Below are positions 8,327-17,047 of a stretch of DNA of 64,000 bases, piece by piece. Every line of letters begins with the position of its first letter. Position 1 is the first letter of the stretch. The notes beneath the pieces are model-generated. The model searched no databases and was not told the DNA's origin. It saw only the letters and a program-made list of their open reading frames with translations. A program made the position numbers and the translations under genes. The DNA is from Streptomyces sp. TG1A-8 (GTDB lineage: Bacteria > Actinomycetota > Actinomycetes > Streptomycetales > Streptomycetaceae): positions 434,001-498,000 of the forward strand of contig NZ_JASTLB010000004.1 in assembly GCF_030499535.1 (NCBI RefSeq), written 5' to 3'.

Positions 8327-9724
8327 TACTCCAGCAGCGGTTCGTGTCCTGAGCTGGTGGTTGTCGTTGTCCTGGTATGGAGGGGATGAGTGAAGCCGCT
8401 TGCTGGGCCGGCGAGTTGGAGTTGGTGTTCGCTCGGGTGGCGGGCAGGTTCACTCGGGCGGATCTGCGGTGGCGGATGCGGGACTACGTCCGTGGTCTGC
8501 TGGGGCGGGCGACACGCAAGAACGGCTGGCAGCTTGCGGAATGGGCAGGTCACCGCACTCCGGACGGCTTTCAGCGGCTGCTGAACAGCAGTGTCTGGGA
8601 CGCGGACGCCCTGCGTGACGACGTCCGTGCCTACGTCGCCGAACGGCTCGGACCGGGCGGTGTGCTGATCATCGACGACACGGGATTCATCAAGAAGGGC
8701 ACCACCTCAGCCGGGGTCAGTCGGCAGTACACCGGCACCTCAGGAAAGATCGACAACTGTCAGATCGGCGTGTTCGCCGCCTACGCCACCAGCTCAGGCC
8801 GGGCCTTGGTGGACCGGGAGCTCTACCTGCCCAAAGCCTGGACGTCCGACCGTGACCGCTGCCGGGCGGCCAAGATCCCCGACGGGCGAGGCTTTGCGAC
8901 CAAGGGGGAACTGGCCCGGGACATCGTCCGCCGCTGCCTGGCCGCCGGCCTGCCGGCGTCGTGGGTGACCGCGGATGAGGCCTACGGGCAGGACTGGCAC
9001 TTCCGCCGCCTGCTCGAGCAGACGGGCGTCGGCTACGTGGTGGCGGTGCCCAAGTCCCAGCAGATCAAGTCCCTGGCCGGCATCTGGCGCATCGACCATC
9101 TCATCGATGAAGCACCCGATGATGCCTGGCAGCGGCTGTCCTGCGGTGATGGGGCGAAGGGCCCGCGGATCTACGACTGGGCCGGGGCCAAGTTGCCCGC
9201 CAACATCATCTTCGATCCGGATCCGCCGACCCATCACCGGTGGGTGATGGCCCGCCGCAGCCTGTCCGACCCCGAAGATGTGGCCTACTACCTGGCCTAC
9301 GCACCCGTGGGTGTCGAGATCGCCGAGCTGGTCCGCATCGCCGGCTCCCGCTGGGCGATCGAGGAGTGCTTCCAGGCCGCGAAGAACGAGTGCGGCCTGG
9401 ACGAGTACGAAGTCCGCCGCTATGTCGGCTGGTATCGGCACATCACCCTGGCCATGCTCGCCCACGCCGTCTTGGCCGCACTCGCAGCACAAGCCCAGGC
9501 CGGCGGGGAGGCAAAGGGGGCTGCAGAAACGGATCAGCCACCGTCCCGCTCACCGTGGCAGAGATCCGGCGGCTCCTGGACACTCTCCTGCCCCACCCAC
9601 GAGCCGACCGCGATCCCATCACCCACGCACTGAACTGGTCCGCCTGGAGAAGACACCGCCAGGCCATCGCCCGCCGCTGCCACTACCGAAAACGCACCTC
9701 AGGCCACGAACCGCTGCTGGAGTA
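8327..9724 (+). mobile_element. IS701-A copy 1 (IS701-family IS, 1,398 bp)
   Basis: Inverted ends begin TACTCCAGCAGCGGTTCGTG. The element is flanked by the direct repeat CTAA at 8323-8326 and 9725-9728. Two further copies lie at 10606-12003 and 18917-20314. This copy differs from copy 2 by a silent T/C change near 9150 versus 11429. Near identity of the three copies indicates recent transposition. Confidence 0.93.
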
Positions 9725-9728
9725 CTAA
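8377..9728 (+). CDS. IS701-family transposase, probable -1 frameshift product
   Basis: DDE transposase with catalytic motifs LIIDDTGF, VTADEAYG and WAIEECFQ. The zero frame stops at 9631-9633 after 418 aa with an unrelated tail. The -1 frame carries the true C-terminus (TVPLTVAEIRRLL, LNWSAWRRHRQAIARR), which aligns with the single-frame IS701-B transposase at 33480-34847. The two frames meet at A AAG GGG (9513-9519), in register, and a -1 slip yields about 450 aa, close to the 455 aa of IS701-B. The stop TAA (9726-9728) lies in the target duplication: the IS ends GAGTA and CTAA completes Tyr-stop. Confidence 0.88.
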
Positions 9729-10602
9729 GAGCTTGTCTCACGTGGCGATCTTTGCGAGTTTCTTGTAGCAGGTCAGGACCGCTGCGAGCCCGAGGAAGGC
9801 CAGGAAGTGGCTGCCTTTGCGCTCGTAGCGGACGGTCAGGCGGCGGTAGCCGAAGAGCCAGGAGATCGTCCGTTCGATCTTCCAGCGGTGCCGGCCGAGA
9901 CGCTCGCCGGACTCGATGCCGGGTCGGGCGATGCGCGGGACGATGCCCCGTTCACGCAGCCACCTCAGCCTCTCGGCGGAGTGGTACGCCTTGTCCGCGC
10001 GAAGCCTGCCGGGCCTGCGTCTGCGAGGGCCGCGCCGAGAACGGACGGCGGGGATGCCCAGCACCAGCGGCAGGAGTGCCTGGCTGTCATGGACGTTCGC
10101 CCCCGAGACGCCAAGGGCGAGAGGGAGGCCCTGGGCGTCGGACAGGACGTGGAGCTTGCTGCCCTTCTTGCCCCGGTCGACCGGATTGCGCCCGGTCAGC
10201 GATCCCCCTTTTTCGCCCGGACGGAGGCGGCGTCCACGATCACCGAGGTCCAGTCCACCTCGCCGCGGGCGCCGAGTTCGTCCAGAACGGCCTGGTGCAG
10301 CCGCCGCCACAGCCCGTCCTTGGTCCATGCGGAGAACCGGCGGTGGGCGGTGGCCGGTGAGACGCCGAACGTCTCCGGCAGGTGCCGCCAGACGCAGCCG
10401 CTGGTCAGCACGTACACCACGGCCGTGAACACCGCTCGCTCATCCACCGGGGCCGTGCCTCCGCCTTGCGGACGGGAAGCGAACGAAGGCAGCAACGGTG
10501 CCACGAGCGACCAGAGTTCGTCAGGAACCAACCGCTGCGACAAACCCACACCCATGGCACGGCATCATGCCGCATCAACCTCACACCACGTGAGACACCC
10601 TC
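9729..10602 (-). mobile_element. IS5-B (IS5-family, IS427-like IS, 874 bp)
   Basis: The terminal repeats are GAGCTTGTCTCACGTGG at 9729-9745 and, inverted, at 10586-10602 with two mismatches. TAA flanks it at 9726-9728 and 10603-10605. It sits exactly between two IS701-A copies. Confidence 0.88.
9738..10555 (-). CDS. IS5-family (IS427-like) transposase in two frames, programmed -1 frameshift
   Basis: The first frame (10555 to 10196) encodes the N-terminal helix-turn-helix region with LVPDELWSLVAPLLP and ends SVRAKKGDR. The second frame (to 9738) continues GSLTGRNPVDRGKKGSK and holds the remaining catalytic residues, including ADKAYHS and RWKIERTISWLFGYRRL. The junction reads GCG AAA AAG GGG GAT on the coding strand. 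A -1 slip at A AAG GGG fuses the frames into a protein of about 270 aa, the organisation known for the IS427 group. Confidence 0.88.
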
Positions 10603-10605
10603 TAA

Positions 10606-12003
10606 TACTCCAGCAGCGGTTCGTGTCCTGAGCTGGTGGTTGTCGTTGTCCTGGTATGGAGGGGATGAGTGAAGCCGCTTGCTGGGCCGGCGAGTTGGAG
10701 TTGGTGTTCGCTCGGGTGGCGGGCAGGTTCACTCGGGCGGATCTGCGGTGGCGGATGCGGGACTACGTCCGTGGTCTGCTGGGGCGGGCGACACGCAAGA
10801 ACGGCTGGCAGCTTGCGGAATGGGCAGGTCACCGCACTCCGGACGGCTTTCAGCGGCTGCTGAACAGCAGTGTCTGGGACGCGGACGCCCTGCGTGACGA
10901 CGTCCGTGCCTACGTCGCCGAACGGCTCGGACCGGGCGGTGTGCTGATCATCGACGACACGGGATTCATCAAGAAGGGCACCACCTCAGCCGGGGTCAGT
11001 CGGCAGTACACCGGCACCTCAGGAAAGATCGACAACTGTCAGATCGGCGTGTTCGCCGCCTACGCCACCAGCTCAGGCCGGGCCTTGGTGGACCGGGAGC
11101 TCTACCTGCCCAAAGCCTGGACGTCCGACCGTGACCGCTGCCGGGCGGCCAAGATCCCCGACGGGCGAGGCTTTGCGACCAAGGGGGAACTGGCCCGGGA
11201 CATCGTCCGCCGCTGCCTGGCCGCCGGCCTGCCGGCGTCGTGGGTGACCGCGGATGAGGCCTACGGGCAGGACTGGCACTTCCGCCGCCTGCTCGAGCAG
11301 ACGGGCGTCGGCTACGTGGTGGCGGTGCCCAAGTCCCAGCAGATCAAGTCCCTGGCCGGCATCTGGCGCATCGACCATCTCATCGATGAAGCACCCGATG
11401 ATGCCTGGCAGCGGCTGTCCTGCGGCGATGGGGCGAAGGGCCCGCGGATCTACGACTGGGCCGGGGCCAAGTTGCCCGCCAACATCATCTTCGATCCGGA
11501 TCCGCCGACCCATCACCGGTGGGTGATGGCCCGCCGCAGCCTGTCCGACCCCGAAGATGTGGCCTACTACCTGGCCTACGCACCCGTGGGTGTCGAGATC
11601 GCCGAGCTGGTCCGCATCGCCGGCTCCCGCTGGGCGATCGAGGAGTGCTTCCAGGCCGCGAAGAACGAGTGCGGCCTGGACGAGTACGAAGTCCGCCGCT
11701 ATGTCGGCTGGTATCGGCACATCACCCTGGCCATGCTCGCCCACGCCGTCTTGGCCGCACTCGCAGCACAAGCCCAGGCCGGCGGGGAGGCAAAGGGGGC
11801 TGCAGAAACGGATCAGCCACCGTCCCGCTCACCGTGGCAGAGATCCGGCGGCTCCTGGACACTCTCCTGCCCCACCCACGAGCCGACCGCGATCCCATCA
11901 CCCACGCACTGAACTGGTCCGCCTGGAGAAGACACCGCCAGGCCATCGCCCGCCGCTGCCACTACCGAAAACGCACCTCAGGCCACGAACCGCTGCTGGA
12001 GTA
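10606..12003 (+). mobile_element. IS701-A copy 2
   Basis: 1,398 bp, flanked by CTAA at 10602-10605 and 12004-12007. Its left neighbour is the right end of IS5-B and its right neighbour the left end of IS5-A, with no unique DNA between elements. Confidence 0.93.
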
Positions 12004-12007
12004 CTAA
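10656..12007 (+). CDS. IS701-family transposase (copy 2), probable -1 frameshift product
   Basis: Identical in protein sequence to copy 1, with the same DDE motifs. The zero frame ends at 11912 and the -1 frame ends at TAA 12005-12007 in the target repeat. The A AAG GGG heptamer lies at 11792-11798. An identical frame break in every copy argues against a recent disabling mutation. Confidence 0.87.
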
Positions 12008-12895
12008 GAACTCCTATCGCAATGACGTCAGGCGCCTCCAGCAGATGAGCGCGCATCCGAGGGTGAGGAAGGCTTCGTGGATGTCGTCGCGGATCTCCCA
12101 GCGGATCCGCAGACGGCGGAACCAGTGCAGGTGGGCGAATGCGCGTTCCACGACCCAGCGTTGGGTGCCGAGTCCGGAGCCGTGTTCGGTGCCGCGTCGG
12201 GCGATCAGTGGCTTCACGCCCAGGTCCCGGACGAGCCGGCGGTACTTGTCGTGGTCGTAGCCGCGGTCGCCCAGCACCACGTCCGGGCGGCGTCGGGGCC
12301 GGCCTCGCTTGCCCCGCACCGGCGGTATCGCCTCCAGCAGAGGGATCAGCTGGGTGACGTCGTTGCGGTTGCCGCCGGTCAGCGTGGCGGCGAGCGGGAT
12401 GCCGGTGGCGTCGGTGATCAGGTGGTGCTTGCTGCCGGTTCTGCCCCGGTCAACAGGGCTTCGTCTGGTCTTGGGACCCCCTTTAGCGCGCGGATGTGGG
12501 AGCCGTCGACGGCCGCTCGGGAGAAGTCCAGGGCGTTCGCGCTGCGGAGCTTGGCAAGGAGGACCTCGTGCAGTCGGGGCCACACGCCGGCCCCGGTCCA
12601 CTCGGCCAGGCGTCGCCAGCAGGTCATGCCCGAGCCGAAGCCGAGTTCCTGCGGCAGGTGTTCTCAGGAGATCCCGGTGTGCAGGACGAACAGGATGCCC
12701 TGGAACACCAGCCGGTCCGGATGCCGCTTGCGCCCTGGGTGCCGGGCCCGACGCTCGACCTTGGGCAGCAGCGGTTCGATCACCGCCCACAGCTCGTCAT
12801 CGACTTCCCACGGCTTCGGCCGTGCCACTTCGCACCCCCAGATCATCGCTGCCGTAATGATCCAACCACCTCGAAGATCATTTCGTTAGGAGTTC
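12008..12895 (-). mobile_element. IS5-A copy 1 (IS5-family, 888 bp, inactive)
   Basis: Imperfect inverted ends start GAACTCCTATCGCAATGA and GAACTCCTAACGAAATGA. It is flanked by TAA on the left and TTA on the right, so it has no clean target repeat. The intact sister copy is at 20318-21205. Confidence 0.87.
12014..12846 (-). pseudogene. IS5-family transposase with nonsense mutation
   Basis: The same two-frame transposase as at 20367-21199. Here the Trp codon in the 'HTGISWEHLP' segment has become TGA (near 12662), cutting the first frame to 60 aa. The frameshift site CTA AAG GGG G and the second frame, with VLGDRGYD and RWVVERAF, are intact. This copy could move only if the sister transposase acts on it. 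Confidence 0.87.
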
Positions 12896-12925
12896 TTAGT
12901 CGGCTTCTCTTACTTCACCGGCTTG

Positions 12926-12946
12926 TGGTGGCTAAACTTGCCACCA
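12926..12946 (+). promoter_or_regulatory. Operator and promoter of the toxin-antitoxin operon, leaderless start
   Basis: The perfect inverted repeat TGGTGGC-TAAACTT-GCCACCA has 7-bp arms. Its spacer contains a -10-like TAAACT (12933-12938), placed 7 nt before the ATG at 12946. The arrangement predicts a leaderless transcript and repression by the antitoxin covering the -10 box. Confidence 0.6.
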
Positions 12947-13143
12947 TGTCTGTCACCACGATGACCTTGCGTATTCCCGATGACCTTGCACCTTCGATCA
13001 GGGCGGCCGCCTTGGAGGCCGGCCTGAGCGTGAACGCGTATGTGGTGCGCGCCGCGCGCCGGGCCGCGACCCTGGATGCCGGGCGGCAGCTCGCCGGGCT
13101 CGGCCTCGGCGACGACCTGGCGGGCGAGGGCGACACCCTGTGA
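12946..13143 (+). CDS. Ribbon-helix-helix antitoxin
   Basis: The 65-aa protein begins with a short beta strand, TMTLRIPDDL, followed by two helices (SIRAAALEAG, SVNAYVVRAARRAA). This is the Arc/MetJ-type ribbon-helix-helix DNA-binding fold. The tail is probably the toxin-binding part. No Shine-Dalgarno is present, but a -10-like box lies 7 nt before the ATG. The stop overlaps the toxin start (GTGA). It is expected to autorepress at the palindrome over its start and to neutralise the next gene product. Confidence 0.8.
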   Translation: MSVTTMTLRIPDDLAPSIRAAALEAGLSVNAYVVRAARRAATLDAGRQLAGLGLGDDLAGEGDTL

Positions 13144-13436
13144 GGCGCGGCGAGGTCTGGGCGCTGCCCGACGGCCGCAACGTCCTGATCGTCAGCCTGA
13201 CCGGCCTGGAGGAGTCCTACGGCGCCGTCCTGGTGATCGTGCTCCACGAAAGCGGCCGGTTCCCGGACACGGCCATGTCGGTAGTGATCGACACCCCGCT
13301 CCCGTGCACCGCCGTCGCGGTCAACATCGTCCAGCTGCGCACCGGCCGCTTCGACGGCGCCGAACTCCTCGGACCCGTTGACGCTGCGGTCATGGCCCGC
13401 GTCGACCAGGCCCTGCGCGCCGTCCAGGACCTCTGA
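13140..13436 (+). CDS. PemK/MazF-family toxin
   Basis: The 98-aa product starts at GTG 13140, overlapping the antitoxin stop. MRRGEVWALPDGR matches the N-terminal 'RRGEVW' strand of MazF/PemK endoribonucleases. 'TAVAVNIVQLRTGRF' fits the core strand with the conserved Thr, and the C-terminal helix MARVDQALRAV is typical. The family cleaves mRNA at short motifs, and this pair would act as an addiction or stress module. Size and gene order fit type II systems. Confidence 0.75.
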   Translation: MRRGEVWALPDGRNVLIVSLTGLEESYGAVLVIVLHESGRFPDTAMSVVIDTPLPCTAVAVNIVQLRTGRFDGAELLGPVDAAVMARVDQALRAVQDL

Positions 13437-13500
13437 CCGTCACGCAGAGGACTGAGCGAGCGAACGGCTTTCCTGCTTGGGATCTAGGAGGACTCCGGGC

Positions 13501-13890
13501 ATGTACGGCATCGCACACGCCGTCGTCACCTCCCTGGGATGCAGCCCGGCCCTCGGCTTCGTCCATTCCGGTCACGAACTGTCCTTCGTCCTCGACGTCG
13601 CCGACCTCTACAAGACCGATATCGGCATCCCGCTCGCCTTCGACGCAGCCGCACAGGACGAGGAAGACGTCGGCCCCCGCACCCGGCGCGCACTACGAGA
13701 GCGCATCAACGAAACCTCCCTGCTGAACCGGTGCGTGAACGACATCAAACGCCTCCTCCTGCCCGAAGCGGCCGACTCCGCGGAACCGGGTGCGGACCAG
13801 GACGTGGTCACACTTCAAAGCGACGGCGGCCACCAGGTCGCCTCCGGCGTCAACTACGACGGGCCCGACGACGGAGACATGCTCTGGTGA
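13501..13890 (+). pseudogene. cas1: Cas1 C-terminal fragment (type I-E)
   Basis: The frame reads YGIAHAVVTSLGCSPALGF, VHSGHELSFVLDVADLYK and IPLAFDA, the C-terminal catalytic half of type I-E Cas1. It continues to the usual acidic tail and TGA at 13888-13890. Roughly the first 180 residues, with the N-terminal beta domain and part of the active site, are absent. The region upstream runs directly into the toxin gene. An AGGAGG happens to precede ATG 13501, so a fragment might be made, but it could not integrate spacers. It partly overlaps a cas2 start, preserving the original operon order. Confidence 0.85.
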
Positions 13891-13994
13891 CCGTCATCAT
13901 CCTCACCAACTGCCCAGCCGGGCTCCGCGGCTTCCTCACACACTGGCTGCTGGAAATTTCAGCCGGCGCCGTTCTCTGGCTAGTACGCGGCTGA
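13887..13994 (+). pseudogene. cas2: Cas2 N-terminal fragment (type I-E)
   Basis: GTG 13887 overlaps the cas1 stop. TVIILTNCPAGLRGFLTHW and LLEISAG match the start of type I-E Cas2 (CasE-associated Cas2, Cse3-type operons). After about 28 residues the sequence changes to unrelated DNA and stops at 13992-13994. About two thirds of the protein is missing. Confidence 0.85.
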
Positions 13995-14029
13995 CCGGCT
14001 GCCGGGGGAGTGGCTGCTCACAGGCAGGG

Positions 14030-14200
14030 CACGCTAGGAGATCCCGGTCCGGATCTTGCAGACCATCCCGTTGACGACCTGCCGGTCCGACACACGCGGC
14101 CGTCCTGTCGTGGCCCGCGGTATCAGCGGAGCTGAGCAACTCCCACTCGTGATCGGTGAGTTCATGACGGCGTATCACCCCACCATGATCCACCACGCGA
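14030..14200 (-). pseudogene. IS5-family transposase N-terminal remnant
   Basis: The minus strand encodes MVDHGGVIRRHELTDHEWELL, then in a shifted frame PRATTGRPRVSDRQ and MVCKIRTGIS. A stop follows where Trp is expected. This is the N-terminal region of another IS5-type transposase, with a frameshift and a nonsense codon. It lies at the break of cas2 and under the 3' end of the ABC permease gene, so it probably caused both truncations. Confidence 0.6.
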
Positions 14201-14866
14201 TGATCTTTGAAGACGGACCCTAGCTCGCTTCAGAGGCGGAGGAGCCGATGCTCGTCGCCAGGGCGGACGGATCGAGCGCACTCTCCATGGTGTCAGCCAG
14301 AGTGCCGCGATGCCGCCAAGTACCGCGACGGTCGCCGACGTCCAAGCGAAGGGGTCTTGTGCGGGCGATGTCGTCCAGTCCCACCAGCTTGCGTTGCTGA
14401 ACCAGACGACGGGAAACGTCGAAATCAACGGCAGGATCCACGAAAGGTTAACCCCGAAGAGTCGACCGGAGACGAAGGCCAGGCCTACCCACAGGAGCAG
14501 GGACCTTACAAAGACCACGCCGCTGTCAAAACCAACCGCGATCGTTTCAGTCACACAAGTGACACTGCAGAAGAGCAGTAGTACGAGTGCGATAACTTGC
14601 CATCTGAGCCGCCACAGATGGTTTCCTGCGAGACGTTCCATTTCTTCTAGTGGGCCGCCGATCAGAGAGGACGTCAGCACCGCCATGAACAACGGAATCT
14701 CGTTGCGGAAGGGTATGCCTTGAGTTGTCACTCCGTCACCGAAGGACGGAATGGGGATGACAAACCCACCGATCACAGCCGATATTCCAGCGATCACCAT
14801 TCCCGCCACAATGCAGGAACCGATGCGATGACCCCGTAGATGCAGGACAACGTGTTCCCGTTTCAT
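14162..14866 (-). CDS. ABC-type membrane permease subunit (3' end altered)
   Basis: ATG 14866 overlaps the upstream stop (ATGA). The 234-aa protein begins MKREHVVLHLRGHRIG and has five to six hydrophobic segments, among them IVAGMVIAGISAVIGGFV, WQVIALVLLLFCSVTC and ATVAVLGGIAALWLT. No soluble domain is visible. Its position after an ATPase and a larger permease suggests it completes an ABC-2-like exporter or self-protection complex. The last 20 or so residues run into IS-derived sequence, so the natural C-terminus may be lost. Confidence 0.65.
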   Translation of the reverse strand: MKREHVVLHLRGHRIGSCIVAGMVIAGISAVIGGFVIPIPSFGDGVTTQGIPFRNEIPLFMAVLTSSLIGGPLEEMERLAGNHLWRLRWQVIALVLLLFCSVTCVTETIAVGFDSGVVFVRSLLLWVGLAFVSGRLFGVNLSWILPLISTFPVVWFSNASWWDWTTSPAQDPFAWTSATVAVLGGIAALWLTPWRVRSIRPPWRRASAPPPLKRARVRLQRSSRGGSWWGDTPS

Positions 14867-16161
14867 GGCGTCTTCGCGCACCCTGCGTCGCGTAGAACTT
14901 TTCGCTGCTCTTCCGTCCACTGTTTCTGCTCTTGCTCGGAACCTTTCACGGCTTGGGCGGCAGACTTCTGGGATGCATCGACACCGGACATGTGCAATCC
15001 TTCATCAGCCTTCTTTGGGTCAACCCCCATCGCCCTGTACTCGAGCCATAGGCTGATGCTGTCCATGGCTTGCCATGCCTGAGCCGACTCATTAGGCGGA
15101 GGGCACTTCCTCATCCCGAGCGATTCGTACGCGATTTGGCCGGCCATTGCTATTGCCGCCGCTCGCACATGCCCTTCGGTAACGTCAAACCCTCTGTCAC
15201 CCAACGGTGTGGGCTTGATGCCAAACTCATAGAAGGCCGTAGGGGTTTGCACCCAATCCTGGGGAACCGAGTCCAGACGCTGAGCCATACGAGCCAAGTC
15301 CGGCAAGTACTTCCCATGTTCGCGCCACACACAGACGCGAGGGGCATCGGCCGCTCGCCGTTCACAAACAACGCTCTCACTGCTGACAGCACGCTTTGCT
15401 CGCAGTGGTCCGGTAGTCAACACAACGAACGGTGTCACAAAGCACATAATCAGAGAGATGGTGAAGACACTGCGCACCGCCAAGCTGCGCCTGCGTAGGT
15501 AGTGACCGACATCCGTCTGCATTCGCACTGGTGCGGACACAGCCAGAGCCGCGAACATTGCGGCCGTAAGCAGGCGGACACCGACTGCCTGGACAGCGAG
15601 TTGCGTGTCAGGAGTTCCAGACAGCACGTACAGACCGAAAGACTGTCCCACCGCCAGGAAGATGATGAAACCGCCTAGAGCACAGACAATGGGGGTAAAC
15701 GCAGGGGAAGACCAGGCGCGGCCGACGAGATGCCCCACCGCCGCATAGAGCGTCAGCGTTGCCACACCGAGCAACAGGTAGCTGGGCCAAAGGAAACCCT
15801 TACCCGCGTCCGGATAGGACACTGCGGCTGCAATGACGCATCCGACCGCGTAGGCCCCGAAACCCATGGTCAGGGTGGCGCCCAAGCGCGCGGCCTCCGC
15901 CTGCCAAGGCGGCCGCGCGGCTGCTAGCAGGAAAGTGGGCATATCGGATCGCGAGGCTCTGCCGGCCTGCCATGCGGACACAGCAGCAAGCACAGGTCCC
16001 AGGAACAAGGTGGTCACCTGGGCGGCAGCGCTCGCCTCCGGCCAGACTCCGATCCAGTAATGCGAACGGCCAAAGAGGACGAAAAGGTCAATCAGCACCA
16101 TTGCCGGGAATGCTGCAAAGATCGGCGAGCGGCGGAGTTCGAGAAGATAGATCTTCACCAT
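14863..16161 (-). CDS. ABC transporter permease with C-terminal extracytoplasmic domain
   Basis: The start is ATG 16161, overlapping the ATPase stop, giving about 432 aa. Six to seven membrane segments occupy residues 1-270, for example AAFPAMVLIDLFVLF, YLLLGVATLTLYAAVG and ISLIMCFVTPFVVL. About 160 non-membrane residues follow with several Cys. Permeases with a large C-terminal external domain occur beside bacteriocin-like peptides and in antimicrobial-peptide efflux. It is transcribed with the ATPase and a second permease, downstream of a secreted-peptide gene. The substrate is not determinable from sequence. Confidence 0.7.
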   Translation of the reverse strand: MVKIYLLELRRSPIFAAFPAMVLIDLFVLFGRSHYWIGVWPEASAAAQVTTLFLGPVLAAVSAWQAGRASRSDMPTFLLAAARPPWQAEAARLGATLTMGFGAYAVGCVIAAAVSYPDAGKGFLWPSYLLLGVATLTLYAAVGHLVGRAWSSPAFTPIVCALGGFIIFLAVGQSFGLYVLSGTPDTQLAVQAVGVRLLTAAMFAALAVSAPVRMQTDVGHYLRRRSLAVRSVFTISLIMCFVTPFVVLTTGPLRAKRAVSSESVVCERRAADAPRVCVWREHGKYLPDLARMAQRLDSVPQDWVQTPTAFYEFGIKPTPLGDRGFDVTEGHVRAAAIAMAGQIAYESLGMRKCPPPNESAQAWQAMDSISLWLEYRAMGVDPKKADEGLHMSGVDASQKSAAQAVKGSEQEQKQWTEEQRKVLRDAGCAKTP

Positions 16162-16931
16162 GCTTGTTCCCCACTCGGCTCCAGGTTGCCGAGGACGGAC
16201 ATGTACCCGCACTCCAAAGGGCTGTCCCCTTGGGCTCCTGGAACGGCCGAATTCGCCAGCTCCTGCGGACTCCCGCTGAAAGCTATGGCGCCTTCCTTCA
16301 GGACAAAAACTGTGTCACAGGCGGCAGCGACGTCCTCGACCAGATGTGTGCTTAGCATGACTGCGGCGCCCTGTGAGGCGATGGAGCGGATCAAGCGGCG
16401 GAACCCCAGGCGCTGTGCCGGGTCCAGGCCCACGGTCGGTTCGTCGAGGAGTACCAGGGACGGGGATCCGACGATGGCGGCGGCGATGCCCGCGCGACGG
16501 AGCATCCCGCCGGACAGGGATTTCATCTTGCTCTTGCCCTGATCCGCGAGGCCGACATCCGCCACGGCCTTTCGGGTAAGCTCGGTAATTTTCCGAGACG
16601 GAACTTCACGCAGCCAGGCGCAGTATGTGACGAAATCATTGACAGAAAAGTTCGGGTAGTAGCCGAAGTCTTGCGGAAGATATCCGATACGGCGGCGCAC
16701 TTGCCGAACATCCCGTTCAGTGGAGATGGTTCCTCCAAAGAGCGACAGCCTCCCACCGCGCGGTGGTGTAATGGTACTTAGTGTCTGTAGCAGCGTTGTC
16801 TTTCCTGCACCATTAGGACCCAGCAGGCCGGTAACACCGCGCTCGACTTGCAGATCCAGCGAGTCGAGAATGAGTCGTTTGCCGTAGCCTTGAGAGAGGC
16901 TGTCAAAACTGGCGACCGCTATAGATGACAT
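16155..16931 (-). CDS. ABC transporter ATP-binding protein
   Basis: ATG 16931 is chosen because GGAG lies 6 nt upstream; an in-frame TTG exists at 16943. The 258-aa protein has Walker A GPNGAGKTT, Q-loop YLPQDFGYY, signature LSGGM, Walker B LVLLDEPT and switch His STHLVED. It belongs to the peptide/antibiotic-exporter (DrrA/BcrA-like) group and would energise the two permeases downstream, with which it overlaps or nearly overlaps. A strong hairpin separates it from the secreted-peptide gene. Confidence 0.9.
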   Translation of the reverse strand: MSSIAVASFDSLSQGYGKRLILDSLDLQVERGVTGLLGPNGAGKTTLLQTLSTITPPRGGRLSLFGGTISTERDVRQVRRRIGYLPQDFGYYPNFSVNDFVTYCAWLREVPSRKITELTRKAVADVGLADQGKSKMKSLSGGMLRRAGIAAAIVGSPSLVLLDEPTVGLDPAQRLGFRRLIRSIASQGAAVMLSTHLVEDVAAACDTVFVLKEGAIAFSGSPQELANSAVPGAQGDSPLECGYMSVLGNLEPSGEQAW

Positions 16932-16944
16932 TATGAACTCCAAC

Positions 16945-16970
16945 GGCGGTGGGGCGATAGCCCCACCGCC
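16945..16970 (-). terminator. Intra-operon hairpin between peptide gene and ABC ATPase
   Basis: The perfect 11-bp inverted repeat GGCGGTGGGGC-GATA-GCCCCACCGCC lies 13 nt upstream of the ATPase ATG, in the short gap after the secreted-peptide gene. No U-run follows on the transcribed strand, so it is more likely an attenuator or mRNA-stabilising processing site than a full terminator. Confidence 0.65.
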
Positions 16971-17047
16971 TGTCAGGAATGGGCCTGCGCTTGGGCCCCT
17001 CTAGCGAGTCACAGTGCCATATACCGTCACTCACCGTAAAGCGAGGG

